Shown: positions 18,998-27,827 of the stretch, in pieces | Position numbering within the stretch: position 1 is the stretch's first letter | Layout of the letters: every line of letters starts with the position of its first letter | NCBI GenBank assembly: GCA_963841065.1 | Contig: CAWJBI010000040.1 | Span: 1-64,000, forward strand | Source of the DNA: M0108 sp963841065 | GTDB lineage: Bacteria; Pseudomonadota; Gammaproteobacteria; Chromatiales; Chromatiaceae | Reading direction: 5' to 3' | Length of the DNA: 64,000 nt | Notes under the pieces: generated by a model | The model's database searches: none | What the model saw: the letters and a program-made list of their open reading frames with translations, nothing else | What the model was told of the DNA's origin: nothing | Position numbers and translations under genes: made by a program

Positions 18998-19621
18998 ATG
19001 GCCCAACAACTCATCAAGGTCCCGCCGACCAAGAACACCCTGCTGAAGCTCAAGAAGCAGGTCAAGTTCCTGGAAGAGGGCCACGACCTGCTCGAACGTA
19101 AGCGCGAGCTGCTGACCCGCCTGGTCTATGAGCGCATCGGCGAGTACCGGCGGCTGCGCCAGGAGGCGGAGGCGGCCGTGGCGGAGGCCTACCGCTGCCT
19201 GTCCATCACCCATCTGCGCATGGGCAGTCGCGGCATCAATCAGGCCGCCCTGGGCTCCGAGCTGGCCCTGCGGGTCGATATCCTGCCGCGCCGCAGCCTG
19301 GGGGTTGAGTACCCGGCGGTCTCCGCCGAGCGCCTCCCCCTCAAGCCCGTGGGCCTGCTGGGCACCGACGCCAGTTTCGACAACACCCGCGCCAACCTGG
19401 CGGACCTGGCCGTCACCCTGGCCCGCCTCGGGGAGGTGGAGATCGCCCTCCACCGCCTGATGGAGGAGCAGCGCAAGGCCCAAAAGCGCGTCAACGCCCT
19501 TAAATACAACATCATCCCCCTCTACCGCCGCACCATCCATTTCATCCAGTCCTCCCTGGAAGAGGAGGAACGCAACACCCTGTTTCAGGTCAAGCGATTG
19601 CGGGAAAGGGCCCAGGCCTGA
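18998..19621 (+). CDS. ntpD: V-type ATP synthase subunit D (rotor shaft)
   Basis: A 207-residue central shaft protein. Two long antiparallel helices form its coiled coil: N-terminal PPTKNTLLKLKKQVKFLEEG and C-terminal KRVNALKYNIIPLYRRTIHF. These are the standard signatures of subunit D. It lies 21 bases after subunit B and closes the operon. No clear terminator was seen; a weak 5-base stem lies near 19630-19645. Confidence 0.92.
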   Translation: MAQQLIKVPPTKNTLLKLKKQVKFLEEGHDLLERKRELLTRLVYERIGEYRRLRQEAEAAVAEAYRCLSITHLRMGSRGINQAALGSELALRVDILPRRSLGVEYPAVSAERLPLKPVGLLGTDASFDNTRANLADLAVTLARLGEVEIALHRLMEEQRKAQKRVNALKYNIIPLYRRTIHFIQSSLEEEERNTLFQVKRLRERAQA

Positions 19622-19669
19622 GCCAGGCCCGGGGTCTATGCCCCGAGACTCCGGACCCTCGCCACCGGG

Positions 19670-20044
19670 TCATTTCAGCCCAGGCACCTTGAATGCCGCC
19701 TGGCGCATATCGCCGAAGAAGGAGGGGTCAAGCTGCTCCAGTACATCCGCGTTCAGGTCCAGAAACTGCCGCTTATTTTCGATCGGGATCAGTGCCCGCT
19801 TGCCGCCGTTGTCCATGGCGACCTGGAGGGGCTCGGTGAGAAATCGCACGGGCTTGATGTTGCCCTGGATGCTCAGGTCGCCGAGCACCAGCAGTGCGGG
19901 CTGCGGCGGTGCCTTGCGCAGCGCCGAGTAGGCGGCAACGAAGAAGGCAACGCCTATCTCCGCCTCGACTTCGTTACCTGTCAAGCCCCGGGAGTTGGCG
20001 CAAGCGCGGGGGTTCCCCGTGACGGATGAGGCCTTCCGTGCCTA
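19670..20044 (-). pseudogene. brxL: BREX Lon-like protease BrxL, C-terminal fragment
   Basis: The last ~105 residues of a BrxL-type Lon-like protease. NEVEAEIGVAFFVAAYSALR is followed by PPQPALLVLGDLSIQGNIKP, VRFLTEPLQVAMDNGGKRAL, IPIENKRQFLDL and a natural end KVPGLK. In intact BrxL these residues follow an AAA+ ATPase domain; here the frame runs into a stop near 20045 and no ATPase domain is found upstream. BREX systems protect against phage; this is only the tail of one component and no other BREX gene is in the window. Confidence 0.75.
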
Positions 20045-20202
20045 CTGCACCGTAGCCCAGTAGTCGGGCGAGATTCGTGCCGGTTCGCTCAACTCCGGGC
20101 CGGCCTATTGAGGGCGGTTGACCCCATGACGGGTTGCCGCGTCGCGGCGCGCTGGTTAGGATGGACGGAGGCTGGCTTGCAGGCTAATCCGCGATCAAAA
20201 AC

Positions 20203-20733
20203 ATGACTGAACACTTTGAGGATACCGGCTTTATCCCCCTGAATATCGCCGTCCTGACGGTCTCGGACAGCCGGGGGGAGGCCGATGACAAATCCGGGGC
20301 CCTGCTGCGCGACAAGGCCGAGGCCGCTGGCCACCGGGTGGCGGCGCGCGAGATCGTGCCCGATGATATCTATCGGATGCGGGCCGTCTTTTCGCGCTGG
20401 ATCGCCGATCCCGACATCCAGGTGGTCCTGGCCACGGGCGGCACGGGTGTCACCGGTCGTGACAGCACGCCGGAGGCCATCGAGCCCCTCCTCGACAAGC
20501 GCATCGAGGGCTTCGGCGAACTCTTTCGGGCCCTCTCCCGGGAGGAGATCGGCATCGCCAGCATCCAGTCCCGCGCCCTCGGCGGCCTGGCCAACGGCAC
20601 CTTCATTTTCTGCCTGCCGGGCTCCAGCGGCGCCTGCCGCACGGCCTGGGACCAGATCCTGGCACCCCAGCTCGACCACCGCACCCGGCCCTGCAACTTC
20701 GCCCAACTACTGAAGCGGGTGCTGGAAAAGTAA
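20203..20733 (+). CDS. moaB: molybdenum cofactor biosynthesis protein B
   Basis: MoaB/MogA-type molybdopterin adenylyltransferase-like protein of 176 residues. Conserved pieces are IAVLTVSDSRGEADDKSG, ATGGTGVTGRDSTPEAIEPL and FCLPGSSGACRTAWDQI, the last two forming the nucleotide and molybdopterin binding loops. It is followed 27 bases later by moeA and then moaD, a coherent molybdenum-cofactor cluster that would serve molybdoenzymes outside this window. Confidence 0.9.
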   Translation: MTEHFEDTGFIPLNIAVLTVSDSRGEADDKSGALLRDKAEAAGHRVAAREIVPDDIYRMRAVFSRWIADPDIQVVLATGGTGVTGRDSTPEAIEPLLDKRIEGFGELFRALSREEIGIASIQSRALGGLANGTFIFCLPGSSGACRTAWDQILAPQLDHRTRPCNFAQLLKRVLEK

Positions 20734-20760
20734 TTCCCGCCCGGTGACCGAGATCGACAC

Positions 20761-22027
20761 ATGACCAGCGCCCCTGATTGTTGCCGCGCGGACCCGGCCG
20801 GGTCCCAGGCCCTCCTGAGTAAGGCGGAGGCCGTGACCCGTCTCTTGGCCCAGGCCGTTCCCGTCCAGGATTTTGAACAGCTCCCCACCTTGGAGGCCCT
20901 GGGACGCATCCTGGCGACACCGGTGGTGAGCCGGATCGCCGTCCCCGGCTGGGACAATAGCGCCATGGACGGTTACGCCCTGCGGGCCGGCGACCTGACG
21001 ACGACCCAGGGTCGCCTGCGCGTCTCCCAGCGTATCGCCGCCGGGAACCCGGGCACCCGGCTGACGCCCGGCACCGCGGCGCGCATCTTCACGGGCGCTC
21101 CCCTCCCCGAGGGGGCCGACACGGTCGTGATCCAGGAGGTCTGCCGCGCCGAGGGTGACGCGGTCGTCATGCCCCTGACGGTGACAGCCCGGCGCCAATA
21201 TTCGGCGCGCCGGCGAGGACATCCAGGCTGGGGCCGAGATCATCGCCGCCGGTACCCGCCTGCTCCCGCAGCACCTGGGCCTGGCGGCCTCCGTGGGCGT
21301 GGCGGAGCTGAACGTCTGGCGGCGGCTCAAGGTCGCGGTCTTTGCCAGCGGCGACGAACTGGTGATGCCCGGCCAGCCCCTGGGCCCCGGGCAGATCTAC
21401 AACTCCAACCGGTTCACCCTGCTCGGCCTGCTGGCGGCCCTGGGTTGCGAGACCCTGGACCTGGGCAGGGTTCCGGACAAGCTGGAGGCGACCATGGCCA
21501 CCTTGACCGCTGCCGCCGGCCAGGCGGACCTGGTCATGGGGAGCGGCGGCGTCTCCGTGGGCGAGGAAGATCATGTCAAGCTGGCCGTGGAACGGATCGG
21601 CACCCTTGATCTCTGGAAGGTCGCCATCCGCCCCGGCAAGCCGCTGGCCTTCGGGCATCTGGGCCCGGAGCGGACGCCCTTCATCGGCACCCCCGGGAAC
21701 CCGGTGTCCCTCTTCGTCACCTTCTGCCTCTTCGCCCGGCCCTTCATTCGCCGGATGCAGGGTAGCGCGGGCGACCTGGAGCCCCAGGCCTTTACCGTTC
21801 CGGCCGGCTTCGACTGGCCCAAGGCCGCCGATCGCATGGAGTTCCCCCGCGCTCGCCTGGAACCCGGCGCCGATGGCCAGCCCGAGGTCCGCCTCTATCC
21901 CCGTCAGTCCTCCGGCGTCCTCAGCTCCGTCACCTGGGCCGACGGGCTGGCGGTCATCCCCGCCAACCAGACCGTCAGGCGCGGGGACAGGGTCCAGTAC
22001 CTCCCCCTGAACGAAATCATCCCATGA
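20761..22027 (+). CDS. moeA: molybdopterin molybdenumtransferase (one frameshift)
   Basis: Inserts molybdate into adenylylated molybdopterin. The N-terminal part contains GWDNSAMDGYALRAGDL, ARIFTGAPLPEGADTVV; after a single inserted base near 21188 the frame resumes as NIRRAGEDIQAGAEII, LKVAVFASGDELVMPGQPLG, YNSNRFTLLGLL, VMGSGGVSVGEEDHV, PGKPLAFGHL and FIGTPGNPVSLFVTF. With the extra base removed the length is ~421 residues, typical for MoeA. It overlaps moaD by ATGA. Confidence 0.88.
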
Positions 22028-22293
22028 TCCAGCTCCGCTACTTTGCCAGCCTGCGGGAGCGTCTCGGCACCGGCGCCGAGGTCATCCCCTGCCCTACCCT
22101 CGCCACCCCCGACCGCCCCCTTACCGTGGCGGATCTGCTCCTGCTGCTGCGCCAGCGCGGCGAGCCCTGGAACGACGCCTTGGGCGGGGAGCAACCCCTG
22201 CTCGCCGCCGTCAATCAGACCATGGCCCGACTCGACACCCCGGTCCAGGATGGCGACGAGGTCGCCTTTTTCCCACCCGTCACCGGCGGTTAA
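22024..22293 (+). CDS. moaD: molybdopterin synthase sulfur-carrier subunit
   Basis: A ubiquitin-fold sulfur carrier of 89 residues. Its C-terminal Gly-Gly (PVTGG) would be thiocarboxylated to donate sulfur to precursor Z. The start MIQLRYFASLRERLG is typical. It overlaps moeA by four bases. The partner large subunit moaE is not seen here. The length is slightly above the usual ~81 because of an inserted loop (TLATPDRP). Confidence 0.9.
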   Translation: MIQLRYFASLRERLGTGAEVIPCPTLATPDRPLTVADLLLLLRQRGEPWNDALGGEQPLLAAVNQTMARLDTPVQDGDEVAFFPPVTGG

Positions 22294-22654
22294 AGGCCGA
22301 TCCCATCCCGGTGGCTGCCACACCCCCGCGCAGCCTCCACACCTTCCGTACCCCGCGCGCCTATCTGGCGACGCCGCTCAAACAGGGCATGAGTCTCTTC
22401 CACGCTCTCAACCTAACCTTCCAGCCTCGGCCGTTTTTCGCGTAAGTGGGGGACAGGGGCCTGGGCGCCTAAATGTGGGGGTTTTCCCCCATTTTTTTCT
22501 TGACGAAGGGAATGCTAAATAATCCCCGACTTCTTCCCCGGGTGGGGCTGTGGCGGAGCGACCTCTATCTTCAGCCTGGTAGGTCTGTGTTAGGGTCCCG
22601 TCACCCCGAGGAAGGATGATGCCGATAACCTGAAACCAACCTGGGGGGATTCAC
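22294..22654. other. intergenic region with terminator, otherwise empty
   Basis: About 360 bases between moaD and the multicopper oxidase. It includes a clear terminator at 22476-22498. No ORF of recognisable family, tRNA or repeat was found. A promoter for the oxidase should lie in its last 100 bases but is not obvious. Confidence 0.4.
22476..22498 (+). terminator. rho-independent terminator
   Basis: Stem TGGGGG / CCCCCA with loop TTTT, followed by seven T. It closes the moaB-moeA-moaD transcript from a distance of ~180 bases. Confidence 0.85.
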
Positions 22655-22679
22655 ATGACTAACTGCAAACCAAACGCCT

Positions 22680-25187
22680 ATGGCTAGGCCCCGGGGGGGC
22701 GGACGGACCCTGTTCCTGCTGTCCTCCCTGACCTTGACCCTTGCCACCGCCCAGGCGGTGCCTCTGCCGGGCGGCACCCTGGACCCCTTGACCATACCCA
22801 AGTATGTGACCCCCCTGGTCATCCCACCGGTGATGAAAAATACCGGCACGGCAAACGATTACGACATCGCGGTGCGGCAGTTCAAACAGCAGATCCTGCC
22901 CGGCGGCATCTGGAATACGCTCAACGGCCGCGCCGACGCCTTTCCCGCGACCCAGGTCTGGAGTTATGGACCGGACGCCGACCCCATGCCCGATTCGACC
23001 AGCCTGGGCGGGGGCGCGGGCATAGCCCCGGCGCCGAACTCCCAGTTCAACTATCCCGCCTACACCATTGAGAACAGGTCCAACGAGACCACGACCGTGG
23101 ACTGGATCAATCAGTTGGTCGTCGATCCGGTGGCCTGCAAGGCGACCACGGACTTCGCCGGCGATCCCAACTGCGGCTATATCCCCCATCTGCTCCCGAT
23201 CGACCGTTCCTTGCACTGGGCCAACCCCGAACAACTCGGCTGCATCGATCCGGCCAGGACCAAGGACTGTGCCCCGGATCCGGCCACGAACGGGCCCTCC
23301 TCCAAGAGCCCTACCGGGGGCCGGTCCCCATGGTCGTGCATGTGCATGGGGCCCACGCCGGACCCGAGAGCGACGGTTACCCGGAGGCCTGGTGGCTGCC
23401 TAACGCCAACAACATCCCCGCCGGGTATGCCACCACCGGCACCCTGGTCAACCAGTTTGGCACGTCACCACCAACGCCCCTGACCGGCCGGGCGTCGGCA
23501 CCTTCACCTATCCCAACACCCAGCCCTCGAGTACCTTGTGGTATCACGATCACGCCCTGGGCATGACCCGCAACAACGTCTATGCGGGACCGGCCGGCTT
23601 CTGGATTCTGCGCGATCCCAGCGGCGCCGGGTGGTGAGACGGGCTTGGGTACCGACGGGCCAGCTCCCGGCGCCCGCGCCGGTGGCGGGCGAGGACCTCG
23701 CTGGCCACTAATCTTCCGGCGTCAACGCGCGGTTCCCGCGAGAAGTATCGCGAGATCCCCATCGTCATCCAGGACCGTTCCTTCAACGCCGACGGTTCCC
23801 TCTTCTATCCGGACAACCGGGCCTTTTTCGAAGGCCTGCCACCCGACCAGCTCCAGATCCCCTTCCTCGGCGATGCCACGAACCCCTCCGACATCGCCCC
23901 CATCTGGAACCCGGAGGCCTTCTTCAACACCATGGTGGTGAACGGCGTTACCTGGCCCACCCAGGAGGTAGCCCCCGCCCTGTACCGATTCCGCCTGCTC
24001 AACGGCAGCAACTCGCGTTTTCTCAACCTGTCCCTCAAGCCGGTGGACCCGGCCTCCGGTAAGCCGATCAGCGTCAAAAGGACGGAGTGGGTCACCCAGA
24101 AAAATGGCAAGCTCAAGGCCAAGACCGACAACCTCCAGGAGCTGCCCTTTTACCAGATCGGTGCCGAGCAGAGCCTCTTGCCACGCGTCGTAATGGTGGC
24201 AACCGGCACGGCGACGCCGCTGCCAGGTGACGGCACCCTCCCCAAGCCGGCCAAGGGCGCCCATCCCGATCAGGCCCTCTTGCTGGGTAATGCCGAGCGC
24301 GCGGATGTGATCCTGGACTTCCGCGGCCTGCCGGATGGCACTGTGATCCAGATGTTCAACACGGCGCCCGATGCCCCCTTCGGCGGCTTTCCGGACATCC
24401 CGGCCGACCCCGCCACCACGGGCCAGGTGATGCGCTTCGTGGTGAGAACGCGCTGCTGGGAACAGCCCCACTGACGAGCGTCGCGCCCCGGATGGGACCC
24501 TCACGAACCCGACGACCGCGGCCACCCCGCCCGAGAGCCTGGTGTTGAGCCCCGTTGAAGAGGTGGATACCTATCCCGCTGGGCTAACCAATTCCGTGAC
24601 CCGTGACCAGGCCCTGCTGGAGGAGGAATCCTCGAAGGTTTGCGTCACCATAGACCCGACCGGGGCCATCAACCTACGACCCAACGGCGACACCCGACAC
24701 CGCCAAACCCGGTACCTGCGTGCCTCACCGGGCACCGCCACCCTCGCGGCATCCGTACCCTTCGCACCCAAGGCCGCCGTGCTCGGCATCAACGGCAGAT
24801 CGGGAGGCACCGTGTCCCTCTGGTCGGACCCCATCCAGACCAATCCGGCACATCAATGCGACCGAGACCTGGGAGTTCTGGAACTGGACCGTGGATGGTC
24901 ACCCCATCCACGTCCATCAGGTCAAGTTCAAGGTGATCAATCGGGAGGCCTTCGACCCGACCGGCGCCTTGTCCGGTGTCGCGCAGCCGGCGCAGGCCAC
25001 GGAGGCCGGCTGGAAGGACACGGTGGTCGCCTATCCCGGTCAGGTCACCCGCATCGCCGCCACCTTCGATATCCCGGGTCTCTATGTGTGGCACTGCCAT
25101 ATCGTCGAGCACGAGGACAACGAGATGATGGTTCCCTTCTGCGTGGGTGATAAGGACAGCGCCCCGGGGTGCGACGTCGTGCCCTAA
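22680..25187 (+). CDS. multicopper oxidase, CotA/bilirubin-oxidase type (several frameshifts)
   Basis: Exported copper oxidase reducing O2 to water while oxidising a metal or phenolic substrate. N-terminal signal-like stretch (LFLLSSLTLTLATAQA). The copper-ligand blocks lie in different frames: PMVVHVHGAH (near 23330), TLWYHDHALGMTRNNVYAG with FWILRDP (near 23540-23620), GHPIHVHQVKF (near 24900) and LYVWHCHIVEHEDNEMM (near 25085, type 1 and trinuclear ligands). At least four frame breaks occur (near 23300, 23460, 23630, 24450, and again before 24850). Such density could mean a real pseudogene, but frameshifts also affect essential genes here. An ATG at 22655 with a better ribosome site stops after ten codons. 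Substrate unknown. Confidence 0.8.
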
Positions 25188-25231
25188 GGCCTCCCCAGGG
25201 CCAGGCATCCGGCCTGGCCCCCTCGATTTAG

Positions 25232-25255
25232 GGGCCGCCCATGGGCGGCCCTTTT
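25232..25255 (+). terminator. rho-independent terminator
   Basis: Stem GGGCCGCC / GGCGGCCC with a four-base loop and a TTTT tail, 45 bases after the multicopper oxidase stop. Confidence 0.85.
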
Positions 25256-25333
25256 CATCACCCAGGCAAGACGCTATTTTGGCTAGACCGAACCGGTATT
25301 CGTGCCACCCTCTAACGATGGAGTAACCAAGAT

Positions 25334-26059
25334 ATGAAAATTACCACCCTGATGGGCCTAGCCCTGCTGGCCGCGCCCTGGGGCCTGGTCGTGGCCGCCG
25401 AACCCCTGAACCTCGAGAATGACACCACCCGCATCAACTATAGCCTGGGCTACCAGATCGGCGGAGATTTCAAACGGCAGGGGGTCGATATGAACGCGGC
25501 GGCGATCACCCAGGGCATCGCGGACGCCCTCTCCGGCGCGGAGCCCCTGATGAAGCCAGAGGACATGCTGACCACCCTCGCCGATCTCAAACAAAAAATC
25601 GTCGCCGAACAGCGGCAGCGTGTCGTCGAGCAGGAGCTCAAGGTTGCCGAGGAGAGCAAGAAGTTCCTGGAGGAGAACGCCAAGCAGGCCGGAGTGGTCA
25701 CCACCGCGAGCGGCCTTCAGTACCAGATTATCGAGACAGGAACGGGTAAGACCCCGGGCCCGACCGACCAGGTGACGGTGCATTATCGGGGCACCCTGGT
25801 GGACGGCCAGGAATTCGACAGCTCCCACAAGCGGGGTCAGCCCACCTCCTTCAAGTTGAATGGCGTAGTCAAGGGCTGGACCGAGGGGCTCCAGCTCATC
25901 AAGGAGGGGGGCAAGATCAAGCTCTTCGTACCGGCGGCACTCGCCTATGGCGAACGGGGTCCCCTGGCCAACCAGACCCTCATCTTCGAGGTCGAACTGA
26001 TCGCGGTGGGCGAGCCCGAGAAGCCCGCGGCGGCCGAGCCAGCCCAGCCGAAGGGGTGA
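25334..26059 (+). CDS. periplasmic FKBP-type peptidyl-prolyl isomerase (Mip/FkpA-like)
   Basis: Catalyses cis-trans isomerisation of proline peptide bonds in exported proteins. 241 residues: signal peptide 1-~21 (cut after VVAA), helical dimerisation domain ~25-120 (INYSLGYQIGGDFKRQGVDM and a long charged helix), and the FKBP domain ~125-230 (ASGLQYQIIETGTGKTPGP, VTVHYRGTLVDGQEFDSS, VVKGWTEGLQLIKEGGK, ALAYGERGP). A Pro/Ala-rich tail follows. It has its own promoter space after a terminator and is followed by the cytochrome c fusion gene 28 bases downstream. Confidence 0.9.
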   Translation: MKITTLMGLALLAAPWGLVVAAEPLNLENDTTRINYSLGYQIGGDFKRQGVDMNAAAITQGIADALSGAEPLMKPEDMLTTLADLKQKIVAEQRQRVVEQELKVAEESKKFLEENAKQAGVVTTASGLQYQIIETGTGKTPGPTDQVTVHYRGTLVDGQEFDSSHKRGQPTSFKLNGVVKGWTEGLQLIKEGGKIKLFVPAALAYGERGPLANQTLIFEVELIAVGEPEKPAAAEPAQPKG

Positions 26060-26087
26060 TCCAGGTCCCGGAGGGAGGTGAGTGAAG

Positions 26088-27773
26088 ATGAGGTATCGGC
26101 CCGCCGCCACCTGGGTTCTCGCCGCGAGCCTGCCGCTCACGGCGATCCTCGGCCCGGCGGCCGAGACCCCCATCCCCAGCGACCCCCAAGAGGACATAGG
26201 CCGCCGTATCTATCGGGAGGGTCGCCTGGCGGACGGCTCGCCCCTGCGGGCCATCCGCCCCGAGGGCTTCGTATTGGAGGGGGAGCAGGCGGCCTGCGTC
26301 ACCTGTCATCGGGAAAGCGGCATGGGGTCCGTGGAAGGGTCCCTGGAACTGAGCCTCCTGGTACCGCCGGTCGCTGGCCCCCTCCTCTTCGCCCCGGCCC
26401 GCTTTGCCGGCACCTTTCTGAATGAGGGACATCATTGGGTACCCAATAAGGCCTGGGCGCGGGCCCTCACGCGGGGAGCCTATGATGACGGGAGCCTCGC
26501 CCGCGCCCTGCGCGAGGGCCTGGATCCGGACGGCCAGCCCCTAATAGCGCCCATGCCCCGCTATGCCCTCGACGAGAGTTCCCTGTCCGCCCTGGCGGCC
26601 TATTTGCGGGGTCTCGGCGCGGCGCCCGCCCCTGGCGTCGAGACCGACGGCTTGCATCTGGCGACGGTCGTGACCCCGGACGCCCCGATCCGAGCAGGGC
26701 GAGGCGGTGATCGGGGTGCTGCGGGCCTGGGCGGCCGCTTCCCAGGCCTCCGGCAGACCCTGGGTCCTGCAAGTCTGGGAGCTGTCGGGCCCGTCAGAGA
26801 CCTGGTCAGGGCAGTTGGAGGCCCGCTATCGGGAGCAGCCGGTCTTCGCCATCCTGTCCGGGGCCGGTGGTGCCGAATGGCGGCCGGTACACCGCTTCTG
26901 CGAGGCGCACCGGGTCCCCTGTATCCTGCCATCCCTGGAGGTCGCCCCCGAGGGCGATCCGGGCTTTTATTCGCTCTATTACTCCCCCGGGGTCACCCTG
27001 GAGGCGCGGCTGCTCGCCGCCCATTGGCGTGCCGAGTCCCGGGCGCCAGGGGGCAAGCCGCCACCCATCGTTCAGATGTTCAGCGACGCCGCCGGGCGGC
27101 GGGCCGCCGAGGCCTTGACAGGGCCCTGGGAACCGAGGCCCAGCCAGAAAGCCCGCGCCGCTTCCGTCCCACGGCCCCGGCGGCCGGGTTGGATGCGCTG
27201 GGCGAGGCCACCGCCCTGGCGCTATGGCTCCGACCCGAGGAGATCGCCCTGCTCGTGGCGGCCATGCCCGAGGGCCCAGGCTCCGGGCCTCTTTACCTGT
27301 CCTCATTGCTGGCGCCACCCGAGTCCCTGGCGTTGCCACCCGCCTGGAAGGCGCGCGTGACCTTCGTTTCCCTGTTCGACGATCTCGGGCTACAGGGCGA
27401 GATCGCCCGGCTGCGGCTGGCACACTGGCTCGATCGCCAGGAGCTGGAGACCGGGGGAGACCTGCGCCCTCGGGCCGATGCCTACGCGGCCGCTTACCTC
27501 TTAACCCGGGCACTGGGAGAGATCCGCGGTCAGGAGGCCCGCCGGCCCGGGGTGCCCTTGAGCCGCGAGCACCTGCTGGAGGCCTTGGAGCAGGAGGTCA
27601 ACAAGTACGCGGACGGGACACCCCTGGTCGATCCCGACAGCCACGTAGCCTTCTATGGGCGCATGAGCCTCGGACCCCGGCAACGCATGGCGGCGCGCGG
27701 GGGGGCGCTGCTGCGCTTCATGTCCCCGGAATCGCATCGCCTGGTGGCGGTCACCGGGCGCATCGTACCCTGA
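26088..27773 (+). CDS. periplasmic cytochrome c domain fused to substrate-binding-like domain (two compensating frameshifts)
   Basis: Signal peptide 1-~25, then a monohaem cytochrome c domain of ~160 residues with ACVTCHRESGMG (CxxCH at residues 70-74 from ATG 26088) and a distal PMPRYALDE region that may give the axial Met. After a frame break near 26690 the next ~145 residues (VIGVLRAWAAASQASGRPW, VFAILSGAGGAEWRPV) resemble a type 1 periplasmic binding protein, and after a second break near 27125 the first frame resumes (LALWLRPEEIALLVAAM, VTFVSLFDDLGL, ADAYAAAYLLTRAL). ATG 26088 is preferred because GGAGG lies about nine bases upstream. The two breaks cancel. Function is unknown; an electron-transfer protein gated by a ligand is one reading. 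Confidence 0.65.
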   Translation: MRYRPAATWVLAASLPLTAILGPAAETPIPSDPQEDIGRRIYREGRLADGSPLRAIRPEGFVLEGEQAACVTCHRESGMGSVEGSLELSLLVPPVAGPLLFAPARFAGTFLNEGHHWVPNKAWARALTRGAYDDGSLARALREGLDPDGQPLIAPMPRYALDESSLSALAAYLRGLGAAPAPGVETDGLHLATVVTPDAPIRAGRGGDRGAAGLGGRFPGLRQTLGPASLGAVGPVRDLVRAVGGPLSGAAGLRHPVRGRWCRMAAGTPLLRGAPGPLYPAIPGGRPRGRSGLLFALLLPRGHPGGAAARRPLACRVPGARGQAATHRSDVQRRRRAAGRRGLDRALGTEAQPESPRRFRPTAPAAGLDALGEATALALWLRPEEIALLVAAMPEGPGSGPLYLSSLLAPPESLALPPAWKARVTFVSLFDDLGLQGEIARLRLAHWLDRQELETGGDLRPRADAYAAAYLLTRALGEIRGQEARRPGVPLSREHLLEALEQEVNKYADGTPLVDPDSHVAFYGRMSLGPRQRMAARGGALLRFMSPESHRLVAVTGRIVP

Positions 27774-27784
27774 GGCGCCACTAA

Positions 27785-27806
27785 GCCAGGGGTAAAGACC
27801 CCTGGC
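27785..27806. terminator. stem-loop between convergent genes
   Basis: Perfect 9-base stem GCCAGGGGT / ACCCCTGGC with loop AAAG, placed between the convergent cytochrome c fusion and SCO1-FKBP genes. There is no T tract on either side, so activity as a bidirectional terminator is only likely. Confidence 0.5.
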
Positions 27807-27827
27807 CGACGCGCCCGCTCGGCCGGC

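Noticed and set aside
11072..19540. Very long open frames on the minus strand (up to 814 codons) across the V-ATPase operon
   Set aside because: They are antisense shadows of GC-rich coding genes: repetitive Gly/Gln/Ala composition, no ribosome sites, no family resemblance.
19985..20040. GC-rich hairpin-like stretch resembling half of a type I-E CRISPR repeat
   Set aside because: Only one copy is present, with no spacer-repeat periodicity.
24160..24475. Multicopper oxidase read as several separate genes
   Set aside because: The segments lie in consecutive order of one oxidase and share copper-ligand blocks; there are no ribosome sites at the internal starts.
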